A DNA stretch of 64,000 nucleotides from an uncultured Chloroflexales bacterium (GTDB lineage Bacteria; Chloroflexota; Chloroflexia; Chloroflexales; Chloroflexaceae), in contig CALGUG010000056.1 in NCBI GenBank assembly GCA_937902315.1, positions 223,313-287,312 of the forward strand. The letters run 5' to 3'. The position numbers were made by a program, and so were the translations under genes. The notes beneath the pieces were generated by a model. That model made no database searches and was not told the origin of the DNA. It was given only the letters and a program-made list of their open reading frames with translations. Positions 17,879 to 26,525 of the stretch are shown here, in pieces (position 1 is the stretch's first letter; each line of letters opens with the position of its first letter).

Positions 17879-18310
17879 CTGACTCTCAAGGGCCAGCACC
17901 CGTTCAAGGCTTGCGCGCGTCCAAGGAGGCGTTTTGGGGTGCGCCAAAATCTCTTCGGGGCGCATCCATGCGATCGCTGCAACCTCGCTGGTGTCGGCGA
18001 TGCGCGGTGTGCCGCTTCGATAACGGCAGAGAAAGACGATGTCGATCACCAATGCGCCCGACGCGACCGCAAAGAGTTTGCTCTCCACATAACGCAGCTC
18101 CTCTTCGACTTCGATGCCAACCTCTTCGAAGATCTCGCGGCGCACCGTCTGCTCGAGAATATCATCTTGGGCAGCGCTATCTTCGACCTTACCACCCGGT
18201 ACACTCAAGGTGCCGGGTGCATGTTCCTCTTGCTCGCTACGGATCAGCATCAAATAGCGTTCGCCATCGCTGATAAATGCTTCGACATTAACAATGTATT
18301 GGGTCGCCAT
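17873..18310 (-). CDS. NUDIX hydrolase
   Basis: A 145-residue single-domain NUDIX protein that should hydrolyse a nucleoside-diphosphate-linked compound in the cytosol. The NUDIX box is PGGKVED, then ILEQTVRREIFEEVGIEV. It has four extra residues between the glycine and the RE-x-x-EE-x-G core, a spacing seen in a subset of family members. The ATG at 18310 is preferred because AAGGAA lies 6 bases upstream; an in-frame ATG 26 codons earlier has no ribosome site and adds a non-conserved peptide. Its 3' end runs into a tandem repeat that provides the TAA. Substrate unknown. Confidence 0.9.
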   Translation of the reverse strand: MATQYIVNVEAFISDGERYLMLIRSEQEEHAPGTLSVPGGKVEDSAAQDDILEQTVRREIFEEVGIEVEEELRYVESKLFAVASGALVIDIVFLCRYRSGTPRIADTSEVAAIAWMRPEEILAHPKTPPWTRASLERVLALESQI

Positions 18311-18420
18311 GCTTTTCCTTGCTTTGACTAACCTACAAGATGCTCTTATGCGTTCGTTTCTGACAAAGCATAGCATAGATTTTTTCAACTGCGGTCGATC
18401 ACTTTCGCTGGGATATTGTT

Positions 18421-18456
18421 GAAGTGGGACTTTGCACTAGCGCAAAGTCCCACTTC
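18421..18456. repeat. Family A-like hairpin remnant
   Basis: A 15-bp perfect hairpin (arm GAAGTGGGACTTTGC, loop ACTAGC) is followed by CCCGTTTTTGACCGCAGCAA. That matches the right arm of family A, while the hairpin arms differ in sequence. Confidence 0.6.
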
Positions 18457-18501
18457 CTTAATTCCCGTTTTTGACCGCAGCAATAAGAGGCGGCTTTAGT
18501 A

Positions 18502-19608
18502 TTAGTTTGCTGTGATCAGATAGAAACAGGAGGAGTATTCTTGACCGGGAGCCAAGCTCCAGCTTCCGATAAAGGGCGTGACTCCATCACTGCTGACCGA
18601 TTTCACCACAACGCTATAGTCGCCGGGAGGTACTTCGTAGGTTGCGACCGGACCCAATTCAGGGCAAGCATCTGGTACTGTTGCCTCGGTAAACTCGACA
18701 CAATCTGTACAGGGCGCGATCTCTTCGATCAAGGCTTGAGGGCCACTGAACACAAGGCTGAGCTGATCGGGCGAGTGGTTTTGAATGATCACAATCGCAT
18801 TACCTTCACCCGTGCCTTCGCCCATCTGCTGGGGCGGAGGCAATGTGCCAGCGCCATATGCAGCAGCTTCGGCCACCGAAGCGCGCGCGAAAGCCTCTTC
18901 AACCTCGCCAGCTAATGCGTGATCAGGGTAATCGAGCCGGAAGCGATGGTACATATCTAGAGCATCTGAAGGCATATTAGCAGCTTCGTAGCCATTACCG
19001 CAAGCGAACAACAGCTCGGGAACGGTCTGATCTGGGGTGGCGATAATCTGATTGTCAATAAATCGATCGATCGAGCTGCAGAGATCGCCCGAAACCAAAG
19101 CGCTTGGATCATTGCTAGCTACAAGATCTTGAGCCTGAGCCAAGGCTGGAGCTTGTAGAGGACTAGCAGGATAGAGATCGAGAAAGTCACTGTAGGCAAA
19201 AAGGCTAGTCGAGAGATCTGCCGTACCATTAGCAGCCAAAGCGTTAAAGGCTTCGCACTCGGCCAATTCACTGCGGGCCAGCGCAGCGACCTCGTTGCTG
19301 GTAGACCCAGGATCGCCATTGGCTGCCTTGGTTAACGGCTCCATGGCACTGGCACAATTGGCTTGGAGATAAGCTGCATGCCCTTGAGCATAATTTTGCT
19401 TCTGTTGACGATCTTGATACCAAACCAAACCGCTAAAAGCAACACAAGCCAACACCAGCAGAGAGGCACAACCGATTCCAACCTTCACAATAGGATTCGA
19501 CTTCTTGGGTGGGGCGGATGGATCAACTGGTGCTTGACCCATAGGCACAGTTGGAGGTACGGGCTGGTTGGAAGGCGAAGGATTCGACTGGCTCGGATCA
19601 AAGGCCAT
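18502..19608 (-). CDS. Membrane-anchored protein with TPR-like ectodomain, unknown function
   Basis: 368 residues. A Pro/Ser-rich cytosolic tail (1-38) precedes one membrane helix (about 40-62, KVGIGCASLLVLACVAFSGL), then an extracytosolic helical part of about 200 residues. Repeating patterns such as YSDFLDLYPASPLQAPALAQ and YHRFRLDYPDHALAGEVEEA look like TPR or Sel1-type repeats. A small beta-rich C-terminal domain contains the paired cysteines CTDC and further Cys residues that could form disulphides. I do not recognise a named family. The ATG at 19608 has a weak GAAAGTGAGAG upstream. It is monocistronic. Confidence 0.8.
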   Translation of the reverse strand: MAFDPSQSNPSPSNQPVPPTVPMGQAPVDPSAPPKKSNPIVKVGIGCASLLVLACVAFSGLVWYQDRQQKQNYAQGHAAYLQANCASAMEPLTKAANGDPGSTSNEVAALARSELAECEAFNALAANGTADLSTSLFAYSDFLDLYPASPLQAPALAQAQDLVASNDPSALVSGDLCSSIDRFIDNQIIATPDQTVPELLFACGNGYEAANMPSDALDMYHRFRLDYPDHALAGEVEEAFARASVAEAAAYGAGTLPPPQQMGEGTGEGNAIVIIQNHSPDQLSLVFSGPQALIEEIAPCTDCVEFTEATVPDACPELGPVATYEVPPGDYSVVVKSVSSDGVTPFIGSWSLAPGQEYSSCFYLITAN

Positions 19609-20082
19609 GATACTCTCACTTTCTTCTAAAGCTCGATCTCACAAAGGGCCACGACGACAAACCAAGGTAGTCACAAGCGCTTGTTAGGGGGTTTGTAGCG
19701 CTTAGAGGCGCTATAAAACACAGCTATGATCCTAACATAGATAAACCGCTTTTGACTACCGGAAAATTACTGTTTCTCATTTCACTCATGAGATGTTGCA
19801 AGGGCAGTAGGCCCAGATTCTCCTAGAGCTTTCATACGCCTAGCGAGCTTGTTATTCGGTCGCGCCGTCATTCAAGCGCTTCCGAGTCTAAGACGGGCCA
19901 TGTAAAGTAAGCTTTCCTCCAATCTGTCTGAAAGCTTGAAAATCCGTGAAAAAACGAATCTTGCGAAGTGTTTCAGGCTGTCGCGCGCCACAAACAGAGG
20001 AGACCTACTCTGTCGATGGGAAACACACAGATCAAACGATCGATGGGATGCGCTATGGCAAGCGGATAGCACCCCATTTTGC
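19609..20082. other. Intergenic region, nothing recognised
   Basis: No gene and no family A or B copy. It holds the promoter region of the membrane-anchored protein, with a small palindrome AGCGC...GCGCT near 19700. Confidence 0.35.
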
Positions 20083-20153
20083 TGGGCGGGATGTTGGTAG
20101 CCGTAGGCGGACGCGCTAAGGAGCGAATGGCAGGTTAAGAGCATACCGCCAAA
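20083..20153 (+). repeat. Family B repeat, copy 7
   Basis: Forward copy: GGGCGGGATGTTGGTAGCCG, then TAGGCGGACGCGCTAAGGAG, CGAATGG and the closing ACCGCCAAAG. Confidence 0.85.
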
Positions 20154-20200
20154 GCGATAGCCACATGAGATCGAGAACAGTTGCACCGCAGCCCTACAAA

Positions 20201-21292
20201 TCAGCGGCGCACAATCGGCAGATAAACAGCGTTATCTGGCAGAAGCGCATTGAGCGTAGGTGTAACAGAGACGGGATCGGTTGCTGTTGGGGTATTGGTT
20301 ACGATCGGCGTGTTGCTCTCGGTTGGCGTGTTTGTAAAGGTCGGCGTAGCTGGCACATTGATCAGCCCTATATCGATACTGGTAATAGAGATCAGATTCG
20401 ATGGAAATGTCAAAATATCGCTAAAACCCTGATGTATACCAGATGGATTGATATCACTATCGTATAAATCATTTCCTACATCCTTAAAGGTGATAGACGC
20501 GCCAAATGGCGGAAGCACACGAATGCGGTAATCTCCCGGCCCAGGAGCATACAGTTGATAGCTGCCGTTATGCTGCGAGACTGTTGAGGCGATTAATAGC
20601 GTTTTTGTCGCATTCCAAAGCTGCACGACAACGTTGCCTAAACCCGGCTCATTGCCATCTTGAATTCCATTGGCGTTGATATCGTACCAAACGAAATTGC
20701 CCACATTGATAGAAGTAGGAGTGCGAGTAGCAGTAGGCGGACGATAGACGATTATCCCGATATCGATCGAAGTAATGCTGATCACATTCGAGGCGATCGT
20801 GATTAGGTTGGTAAATCCATCAGGGTTAGTATCACTATCCCTCAAATCATCTCCACCCTGATCCTTGGGGCTAAATAAATCGCTTGCTGTTGGCAAAATG
20901 GCCCGCAAATAGTAATTACCTGGCTGGGGCACCACAAGGGTGTAGAAGCCACTTGCGTTGGTTTGTGTCTGAGCAAGCAGCTGGTTTTTTGCGCTATTCC
21001 AAACCTGCACTGTCACACCTGCAATCCCTGGCTCGCCAGCGTCTTGAATGCCATCTTTATCGAGGTCATCCCATACAAAGTTACCGATCGTGACGGGGGC
21101 TGGTGTTCGTGTTGGGGTTTTTGAAGGAATAAAGATCAAGGTCGGATTAATAACGAAGGTCTGTTGTAATGGCAATGCCTGAGCTTCAAGATCAGCTTGA
21201 GCCGTAGTATGCGATAAAGCGCGTTGCGACATGCCTAGAAGCGAGACAAGGAGGCAGACAGTCAGCACATTGAGGAACACGATGCTTTTCAT
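20201..21292 (-). CDS. Secreted protein with two SdrD B-like repeats and C-terminal YLPIVRR tail
   Basis: 363 residues. A signal peptide (MKSIVFLNVLTVCLLVSLLG, cleavage after about residue 30) is followed by two SdrD_B/Cna-B-like repeats. Both open with GNFVW-D: the first at about 68-180 (DKDGIQDAGEPG), the second at about 205-315 (NANGIQDGNEPG). These carry the Ca2+-binding D-x-[DN]-G-IQD pattern. Short and long Thr/Pro-rich linkers surround them, and the chain ends NAVYLPIVRR. The ATG at 21292 is chosen for GAGAGG upstream and the signal peptide. It is likely a cell-surface adhesin or stalk protein. The same C-terminal tail occurs in two other secreted proteins here. Confidence 0.88.
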   Translation of the reverse strand: MKSIVFLNVLTVCLLVSLLGMSQRALSHTTAQADLEAQALPLQQTFVINPTLIFIPSKTPTRTPAPVTIGNFVWDDLDKDGIQDAGEPGIAGVTVQVWNSAKNQLLAQTQTNASGFYTLVVPQPGNYYLRAILPTASDLFSPKDQGGDDLRDSDTNPDGFTNLITIASNVISITSIDIGIIVYRPPTATRTPTSINVGNFVWYDINANGIQDGNEPGLGNVVVQLWNATKTLLIASTVSQHNGSYQLYAPGPGDYRIRVLPPFGASITFKDVGNDLYDSDINPSGIHQGFSDILTFPSNLISITSIDIGLINVPATPTFTNTPTESNTPIVTNTPTATDPVSVTPTLNALLPDNAVYLPIVRR

Positions 21293-21416
21293 GGCCAGCC
21301 CTCTCTGGAAAAATAACGTTAACAGCATGACAAATGGATATACCTACAAGACGAGTAGCCTGTCTAAAGCTTTCCAAATTGAAGAAGGCAATTAAGACCA
21401 CATCTAGTTGATGAGT

Positions 21417-21488
21417 TTAGCGGCTTGGTCGCTACCCTCCATTTGTTCCTCAGCGCGTCCGCCTACGGCTACCAACATCCCACCCACC
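21417..21488 (-). repeat. Family B repeat, copy 8
   Basis: Reverse copy with ACCCTCCATTTGTTCCTCAG, CGCGTCCGCCTACGGCTACC and AACATCCCACCC. Confidence 0.8.
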
Positions 21489-21561
21489 ACAAGAGGTCGC
21501 ATCTGTGTGCGGAAAGGCCCCCTACATCCAACGATAGAAACAGGTTTCCGATTAAACAACA

Positions 21562-21588
21562 CAGAGCCTGCCACAAGGGCAGGCTCTG
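21562..21588 (-). terminator. Terminator of the aldo/keto reductase gene
   Basis: An 11-bp perfect stem (CAGAGCCTGCC / GGCAGGCTCTG) with a 5-base loop. On the minus strand it is followed by TGTTGTTTAAT, about 33 bases after the reductase stop. Confidence 0.8.
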
Positions 21589-21620
21589 GTGGTTTACATA
21601 TGATGTCTTCTCAGACCAGC

Positions 21621-22643
21621 TTAAACCGGCAGAGGGTTGCGCTCGAACTTCTGCTGGTGCCAATAGGGATAGCTGCGCGGCGCGTTGCTTGCTGCATCGA
21701 GGCGGGCCACTTGCTCGGCATCGAGCTTGAAGCTCGCCGCCTCGAGGTTTTGGCGCAGTTGCTCTTCGTTGCGCGCCCCGATAATCACGCTCGATACGGT
21801 TGGGCGCTGCAAGAGCCAATTCAGCGCGATCTGGCTCACGCTCTTACCGGTCTCTTGAGCCAGCTCTTCGAGCACATCGACGATATCGTAGAGCCGTTCG
21901 AGGTTGATCGGCGGCTCGTTCACAGCCGGATCGCTGACGCGGCTGTTGGCGGGCAGAGGCGCATTGCGACGCACCTTGCCGCTTAAATAACCGCCAGCCA
22001 GCGGGCTCCAGATCAAAGCGCCCACCTTCTGATCGAGGCCGAGCGACATCAGCTCCCATTCATATTCGCGCCCGGCCAGCGAATAGTAGACTTGATGCGA
22101 GACATAACGCGCCCAGCCATAACGATCCGAGATGGCCAGCGACTTCATCAGGTGCCAGCCCGAGAAGTTGGAACAGCCGATATAGCGCACCTTGCCGCTG
22201 CTCACCAGGTCATCGAGCGCGCGCAGGGTCTCTTCCACCGGCGTTTGGGCATCGAAACCGTGCATTTGGTAGATGTCGATATAGTCGGTGCCCAAGCGGC
22301 GCAAGCTCGCCTCGCAGGAACGAATGATATGGTAACGCGAAGAGCCAAGCCCATTGGGGCCGGGCTCGCTGCGGAAGGTCGCCTTGGTCGCAATCAATAC
22401 TTGGTCGCGGCGCTTGCCGATCGCCTTGCCCAGAATCTCCTCGGACAGGCCGCCCGAGTAGCTATCGGCCGTGTCAAAGAGGTTCACGCCCGCGTCGAGC
22501 GCGATATCGACCAACCGGGTAGCCTCTTCGACTTGAGTATTACCCCAAGCGCGGAAGAAGTCGCCCTTTCCTCCGAAAGTGGCCGTACCTAGACTCAAAA
22601 CCGGGATCTTCAGACCAGAACCGCCGAGAAATCGAAATTCCAT
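21621..22643 (-). CDS. Aldo/keto reductase
   Basis: A 340-residue (beta/alpha)8-barrel NADP(H)-dependent oxidoreductase. The catalytic tetrad is visible as D57 and Y62 in NLFDTADSYSGG, K87 in IATKATF and H128 in YQMHGFD. The cofactor end shows SSVIIGARNEEQLRQNL. It belongs to the large group around YdjG/general stress protein 69, which reduces aldehydes or ketones; the substrate is unknown. The ATG at 22643 has AGGGAGA 7 bases upstream, and a longer in-frame start has no such site. On the minus strand TTGAAG, 19 bases, TATACT (22711-22681) may be its promoter. A hairpin terminator follows. Confidence 0.94.
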   Translation of the reverse strand: MEFRFLGGSGLKIPVLSLGTATFGGKGDFFRAWGNTQVEEATRLVDIALDAGVNLFDTADSYSGGLSEEILGKAIGKRRDQVLIATKATFRSEPGPNGLGSSRYHIIRSCEASLRRLGTDYIDIYQMHGFDAQTPVEETLRALDDLVSSGKVRYIGCSNFSGWHLMKSLAISDRYGWARYVSHQVYYSLAGREYEWELMSLGLDQKVGALIWSPLAGGYLSGKVRRNAPLPANSRVSDPAVNEPPINLERLYDIVDVLEELAQETGKSVSQIALNWLLQRPTVSSVIIGARNEEQLRQNLEAASFKLDAEQVARLDAASNAPRSYPYWHQQKFERNPLPV

Positions 22644-22680
22644 GGGGTATCTCCCTGTCTTTTCTTCCTGAAAAGCCAAT

Positions 22681-22711
22681 AGTATACCTATAGTAACATA
22701 GCCCACTTCAA
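22681..22711 (-). promoter_or_regulatory. Possible promoter of the aldo/keto reductase gene
   Basis: On the minus strand TTGAAG (22711-22706) is followed after 19 bases by TATACT (22686-22681), about 38 bases before the ATG. Confidence 0.35.
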
Positions 22712-23454
22712 ACGTCGTGACACAATGTCGGCTTACGTTGTATAGCAATTAAGACGGTTGAGACAGGATTTTACGCGACAGGTTACATCGGTTTTTCCTT
22801 AGCTTTCTTATTCCCCACAGTGCGAGCGCACACATCTTTCAACAGCTTGGTAGCCCAAGGAGCCGATCGTGGCATGTCTTCTGAGAATGCTAGCCTGTAA
22901 ACACACATAGTACAAGAAGCGCTTCTGCGTGCAGTGAAGCTGAATAGTGCCTGTTCTTAATTAGGCCATCATGATCTTTATGCGAATAAATAGTCGCGCT
23001 ACCAACGTTGAGACGATTGCATATCAGGTTTCAGACCGATCGGTTAAGAAAAGATCAAAAAATGGTATAGAACGCTAAAAAATATAGTCCTAGTACTGGT
23101 ACTGTGGGCCATAGAGAGTAAGACTAATGGGTCATTGAGCACTACAATCAGCTATGGTATATTTTTGACATAGTCAACGAACGCACATAGCAAGAGAATC
23201 AGGTTCTGTAGCAGATAAACGGTTTAACGAATACGTCTACAGTACATGTTAGCACTCATTTTTTCTTTTTGTTCTTTCTTGGATGTGTCAGAGTTGACCG
23301 ACAGCTCGCTCCTAAATCCCTCGCCCGAAATCCTCTTATACTTCCTCTTATCCTCATCAATCCTCGCCCTGGCATAGCCAGGGCTGCTGTCGTTTTAGGG
23401 GCAGAATCGTTATCTGCTCGATCGCTGTATGTCTCTTGGCCTGCGGTAGAGTAA
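22712..23454. other. Long intergenic region before the MITE
   Basis: About 740 bases without a supportable gene. The only structure noted is an 8-bp perfect hairpin GCCCTGGC-ATA-GCCAGGGC at 23366-23384. Confidence 0.4.
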
Positions 23455-23619
23455 TACCAAATTCGTTTGAAAGACGTGCATTTGCTTAACGCGAGAAAAC
23501 AAAACGAGGGAAAGACGTTGTGTGCTATTTCGCGCTGTCGCGCGAAATAGCACACAACAAAAAGAGCTACGTTCCACTCTGCCGAAGGCCAAATAGAAAG
23601 TAATCAACCGAATTTGGTA
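23455..23619 (-). mobile_element. Family A MITE, second intact copy with target duplication
   Basis: A 165-bp element bounded by TACCAAATTCG / CGAATTTGGTA. It is flanked by a TAA duplication at 23452-23454 and 23620-23622. The hairpin at 23517-23558 has 18-bp perfect arms identical to those of the copy at 14422-14587, and the two copies differ at only a few positions. Confidence 0.9.
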
Positions 23620-23938
23620 TAACATGTGTCTTGTTACTTTCCGCGTTTTTTTGTTCCCTGCGTTACGAGCGTATAGAGCTTTACAGCGATTGGCCCTCAT
23701 TCCTACAGTTGTTCTTGATGTTGGCAGTTTATCGATCTGTCGCAAGCGCCCACAAACGAAGGTCTACAAGTAGGTTTCGGATAGCTGGCTCGATCGGTCG
23801 CTAGTCTCTGTGCTAGTTAGACCTTTTCTGCTAGGCTCAAAAGGCATAATTCTTCGTGCTGCGTCTTAAAGATTGCAATATATTTACCTTTCTGGTGCGC
23901 GATAGCAATCTAGAAGTACAAGCAATTGAAGAGAAACA

Positions 23939-23947
23939 TGCTATAAT
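23939..23947 (+). promoter_or_regulatory. Extended -10 promoter of the pst operon
   Basis: TGCTATAAT, a perfect extended -10, lies 42 bases before the pstS start. No -35 at the usual spacing and no obvious Pho box direct repeats were found in 23620-23938. Confidence 0.6.
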
Positions 23948-23989
23948 CGCTTCACAACGGTTTAACACTCGACGGAGAAAAACGACAGT

Positions 23990-24829
23990 ATGATGCGCTC
24001 AAATCAATGCGCATGGAAATCATCAAAGTTGATCCTGCTTAGTTGTTTGCTACTAATCGCAACACTTCTTGCTAGTTGTGGTCAGTCAACGAGCAATTCC
24101 ATTACCCTGACGGGTTCTACATCAATCACTCCATTCATCGAACATCTTGCCGAACTTTACATGCACGAACACCCCGGCATTACGATCAATGTACAGGGTC
24201 TCGGTTCCTCTGCTGGTATCCAAGCGGCTCAGAATGGCACCGCCGAGATCGGTATGTCCTCGCGTAATCTCGAAGCAGATGAAGCAGCCGATCTCGAACA
24301 ACTTGTTATCGCCTACGACGCGCTCGCCGTGATCGTCAACCCTGAAAACCCGATCGATAACCTCACGCGAGAGCAGGTGCGAGATCTCTTCGATGGCGAC
24401 CTTCCAACCTGGGAGAATCTCAACAACACCCCGAATTCGGTCACTTTGGTGAGCCGGGAAGCAGGTTCAGGCACCTATAGCGCCTTCGATGAGCTGTTAA
24501 TGGATAAACAGCTCATTAGCAACCGTGCTTTACGCCAAGGCTCCAATGGTGCGATTCGTCAGATCGTAGCAGATAACCCCGATGCGATCGGTTACATTTC
24601 GCTCGGAATCGTCGATAACAGCGTGAAGGCGATCGCTATCGATGGCGTGATGCCCTCACCCGAAAATGTGCATAACCAGAGCTATACCCTGATCAGACCG
24701 TTCTTGTTTGTTTGGCCAAAAAGCAGCACCCTTAGCCCCGAAGCACAAGCTTTTATCGACTATGTGCTCAGCCCAGAAGGCCAACGCGAACTAGAAAGAA
24801 GCGGCTTGGTACAACGAGGAAATCAGTAA
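23990..24829 (+). CDS. pstS: Phosphate ABC transporter substrate-binding lipoprotein
   Basis: A 279-residue periplasmic-type phosphate-binding protein. The lipoprotein signal ends in LLASC with the lipidated Cys30. The phosphate-binding loops are visible: GSTSITPF near the start of the mature protein, LGSSAGIQAAQNGTAEIGMS, and SREAGSGTYSAF (about 155-166). It delivers phosphate to PstC/PstA at the membrane. It is first in the pstSCAB operon; its stop is 2 bases before pstC. GGAG lies 12 bases before the ATG. It is probably induced by phosphate limitation, though no Pho box is recognised. Confidence 0.95.
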   Translation: MMRSNQCAWKSSKLILLSCLLLIATLLASCGQSTSNSITLTGSTSITPFIEHLAELYMHEHPGITINVQGLGSSAGIQAAQNGTAEIGMSSRNLEADEAADLEQLVIAYDALAVIVNPENPIDNLTREQVRDLFDGDLPTWENLNNTPNSVTLVSREAGSGTYSAFDELLMDKQLISNRALRQGSNGAIRQIVADNPDAIGYISLGIVDNSVKAIAIDGVMPSPENVHNQSYTLIRPFLFVWPKSSTLSPEAQAFIDYVLSPEGQRELERSGLVQRGNQ

Positions 24830-24831
24830 TT

Positions 24832-25680
24832 ATGTCCGAACGCCTTATTCGCGCCATACTGCTGACAACGGCGCTTTTATCATTAATTTCGCTCGCGGTC
24901 ATTACTTTTTTCATCTTCCAAGCTGGTGTCCCCCTGATCGGTCAGGTCGGCATCGCTCCATTTATTGGCGGTACAGTCTGGAATCCCACAGGCGATCCCA
25001 AAAGCTTTGGCATCTTGCCCATGCTGCTCGGTTCGCTCTACCTGACGGTAGGCGCGCTGATCGTAGGCGTACCGCTAGGTGTAGCAGTAGCAGTGTTTAT
25101 GGCCGAACTCGCCCCGCGCCGAATGGCCCAAATCATGCGACCCGCCATTCAGTTGCTAGCTGGCATTCCCTCAGTTATCTATGGTTTTGTCGGTCTAACC
25201 CTGCTCGCGCCCTTTGTTCGCGAATACTTAGGCGGCCCCGGCCTCAGCGTGTTAACCAGCGCGATCGTATTGGGTATTATGATTATGCCCAATGTGATCA
25301 GCATCTCTGAAGATGCGATTCGGGCCGTGCCAAATAGCTACCGCGAAGGCTCCTTGGCGCTCGGCGCGACCCAATGGCAGACGATCTGGGGCGTGGTACT
25401 GCCCGCCGCCCGCAGCGGCATTCTGGCGAGCGTGATCCTTGGTATGGGGCGCGCGCTGGGCGAAACCATGGCCGTAATTATGATGATCGGCAACGCCTTG
25501 CAAGTACCGCTTTCTCCGCTCGACTCGGCGACCACCCTCACCAGCAACATCGGCCTCGAATTGGCCTACGCGAGCGGTCAACATCGCGAAGCGCTGTTTG
25601 CGACAGGCGTCGTTCTCTTTGTGTTGATTATGGCGCTTAACCTTATTGCACGCGCTGTAAGCCAGCAACAGACAAACTGA
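24832..25680 (+). CDS. pstC: Phosphate ABC transporter permease PstC
   Basis: A 282-residue membrane permease with six predicted membrane segments. The cytosolic coupling (EAA) loop reads EGSLALGATQWQTIWGVVLP, and the characteristic GMGRALGETMAVIMMIGN follows. It forms the channel with PstA. The tight 2-base spacing to pstS and 8-base spacing to pstA show co-transcription. The N-terminal half has the PstC-type GGTVWNPTGDPKSFGILPM stretch. Confidence 0.95.
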   Translation: MSERLIRAILLTTALLSLISLAVITFFIFQAGVPLIGQVGIAPFIGGTVWNPTGDPKSFGILPMLLGSLYLTVGALIVGVPLGVAVAVFMAELAPRRMAQIMRPAIQLLAGIPSVIYGFVGLTLLAPFVREYLGGPGLSVLTSAIVLGIMIMPNVISISEDAIRAVPNSYREGSLALGATQWQTIWGVVLPAARSGILASVILGMGRALGETMAVIMMIGNALQVPLSPLDSATTLTSNIGLELAYASGQHREALFATGVVLFVLIMALNLIARAVSQQQTN

Positions 25681-25688
25681 GGTAGGCT

Positions 25689-26525
25689 ATGAGCGATCAG
25701 TTGCGTGGAAAAATTGCTATTGGAATGATCTGGGCAGCCGCACTCTTCAGCTTAAGCGTGCTGATTCTGATCATCGCTTATATTTTGATTCGTGGATTAC
25801 CCCAGGTCTCGCTGAGCTTTTTGCTCGAATCGCCCACCGATCTGGGCCGCTCGGGCGGCATCTTTCCCGCTATTTTAGGAACACTGGTGCTGGGCTTAGG
25901 TGCGCTTGTCATAGCGGTTCCGCTGGGAATCGGAAGCGCGATCTATCTGACCGAATACACCTATCCCAGCCGTTTAACCTCGATCATTCGCTTCGGCACC
26001 GAGTCGCTGGCGGGTGTGCCCTCGATCATCTTCGGCCTGTTCGGCTTTATCTTCTTTGTCAGCTACTTAAAGATGAGCTGGTCGATTTTGGCTGGCAGTC
26101 TTACGCTGGCCCTGATGATTTTGCCGACGATTATTCGTACTGCAGAAGAGGCGATTCGCGCTGTACCGCAATCGTACCGCGAAGTGAGCTTCGGCATGGG
26201 CGCGACCCGCTGGCAGATGGTTACAACCGTAGTCTTGCCAACCGCGCTGCCGGGCATTCTCACGGGCATTATCTTGGCCTTCGGGCGTGCCGTGGGCGAA
26301 ACCGCCGCTGTTATCTTCACGGCCGGTACAGCCTTAAACATTCCGATCTCGGTCTTTTCGCCGGTGCGCACCATGGCGGTACACTTTTATATCTTGGCGG
26401 TAGAAGGCATTTCGCTTGAAAAAGCCTATGCGACGGGCGCCGTATTGATCATTACCGTGCTGCTGATCAACATCGGTGCGAATATGCTGATCACCCGCGC
26501 AGTTGTACGGACGGGCCGCAAATAA
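25689..26525 (+). CDS. pstA: Phosphate ABC transporter permease PstA
   Basis: A 278-residue permease with six membrane segments, the partner of PstC. The coupling loop is EVSFGMGATRWQMVTTVVLP, and GRAVGETAAVIFTAGTALN is the PstA-type signature. GAGGTAGG lies just before the ATG. Its TAA overlaps the pstB ATG by one base (TAATG), which indicates translational coupling with the ATPase. Confidence 0.95.
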   Translation: MSDQLRGKIAIGMIWAAALFSLSVLILIIAYILIRGLPQVSLSFLLESPTDLGRSGGIFPAILGTLVLGLGALVIAVPLGIGSAIYLTEYTYPSRLTSIIRFGTESLAGVPSIIFGLFGFIFFVSYLKMSWSILAGSLTLALMILPTIIRTAEEAIRAVPQSYREVSFGMGATRWQMVTTVVLPTALPGILTGIILAFGRAVGETAAVIFTAGTALNIPISVFSPVRTMAVHFYILAVEGISLEKAYATGAVLIITVLLINIGANMLITRAVVRTGRK

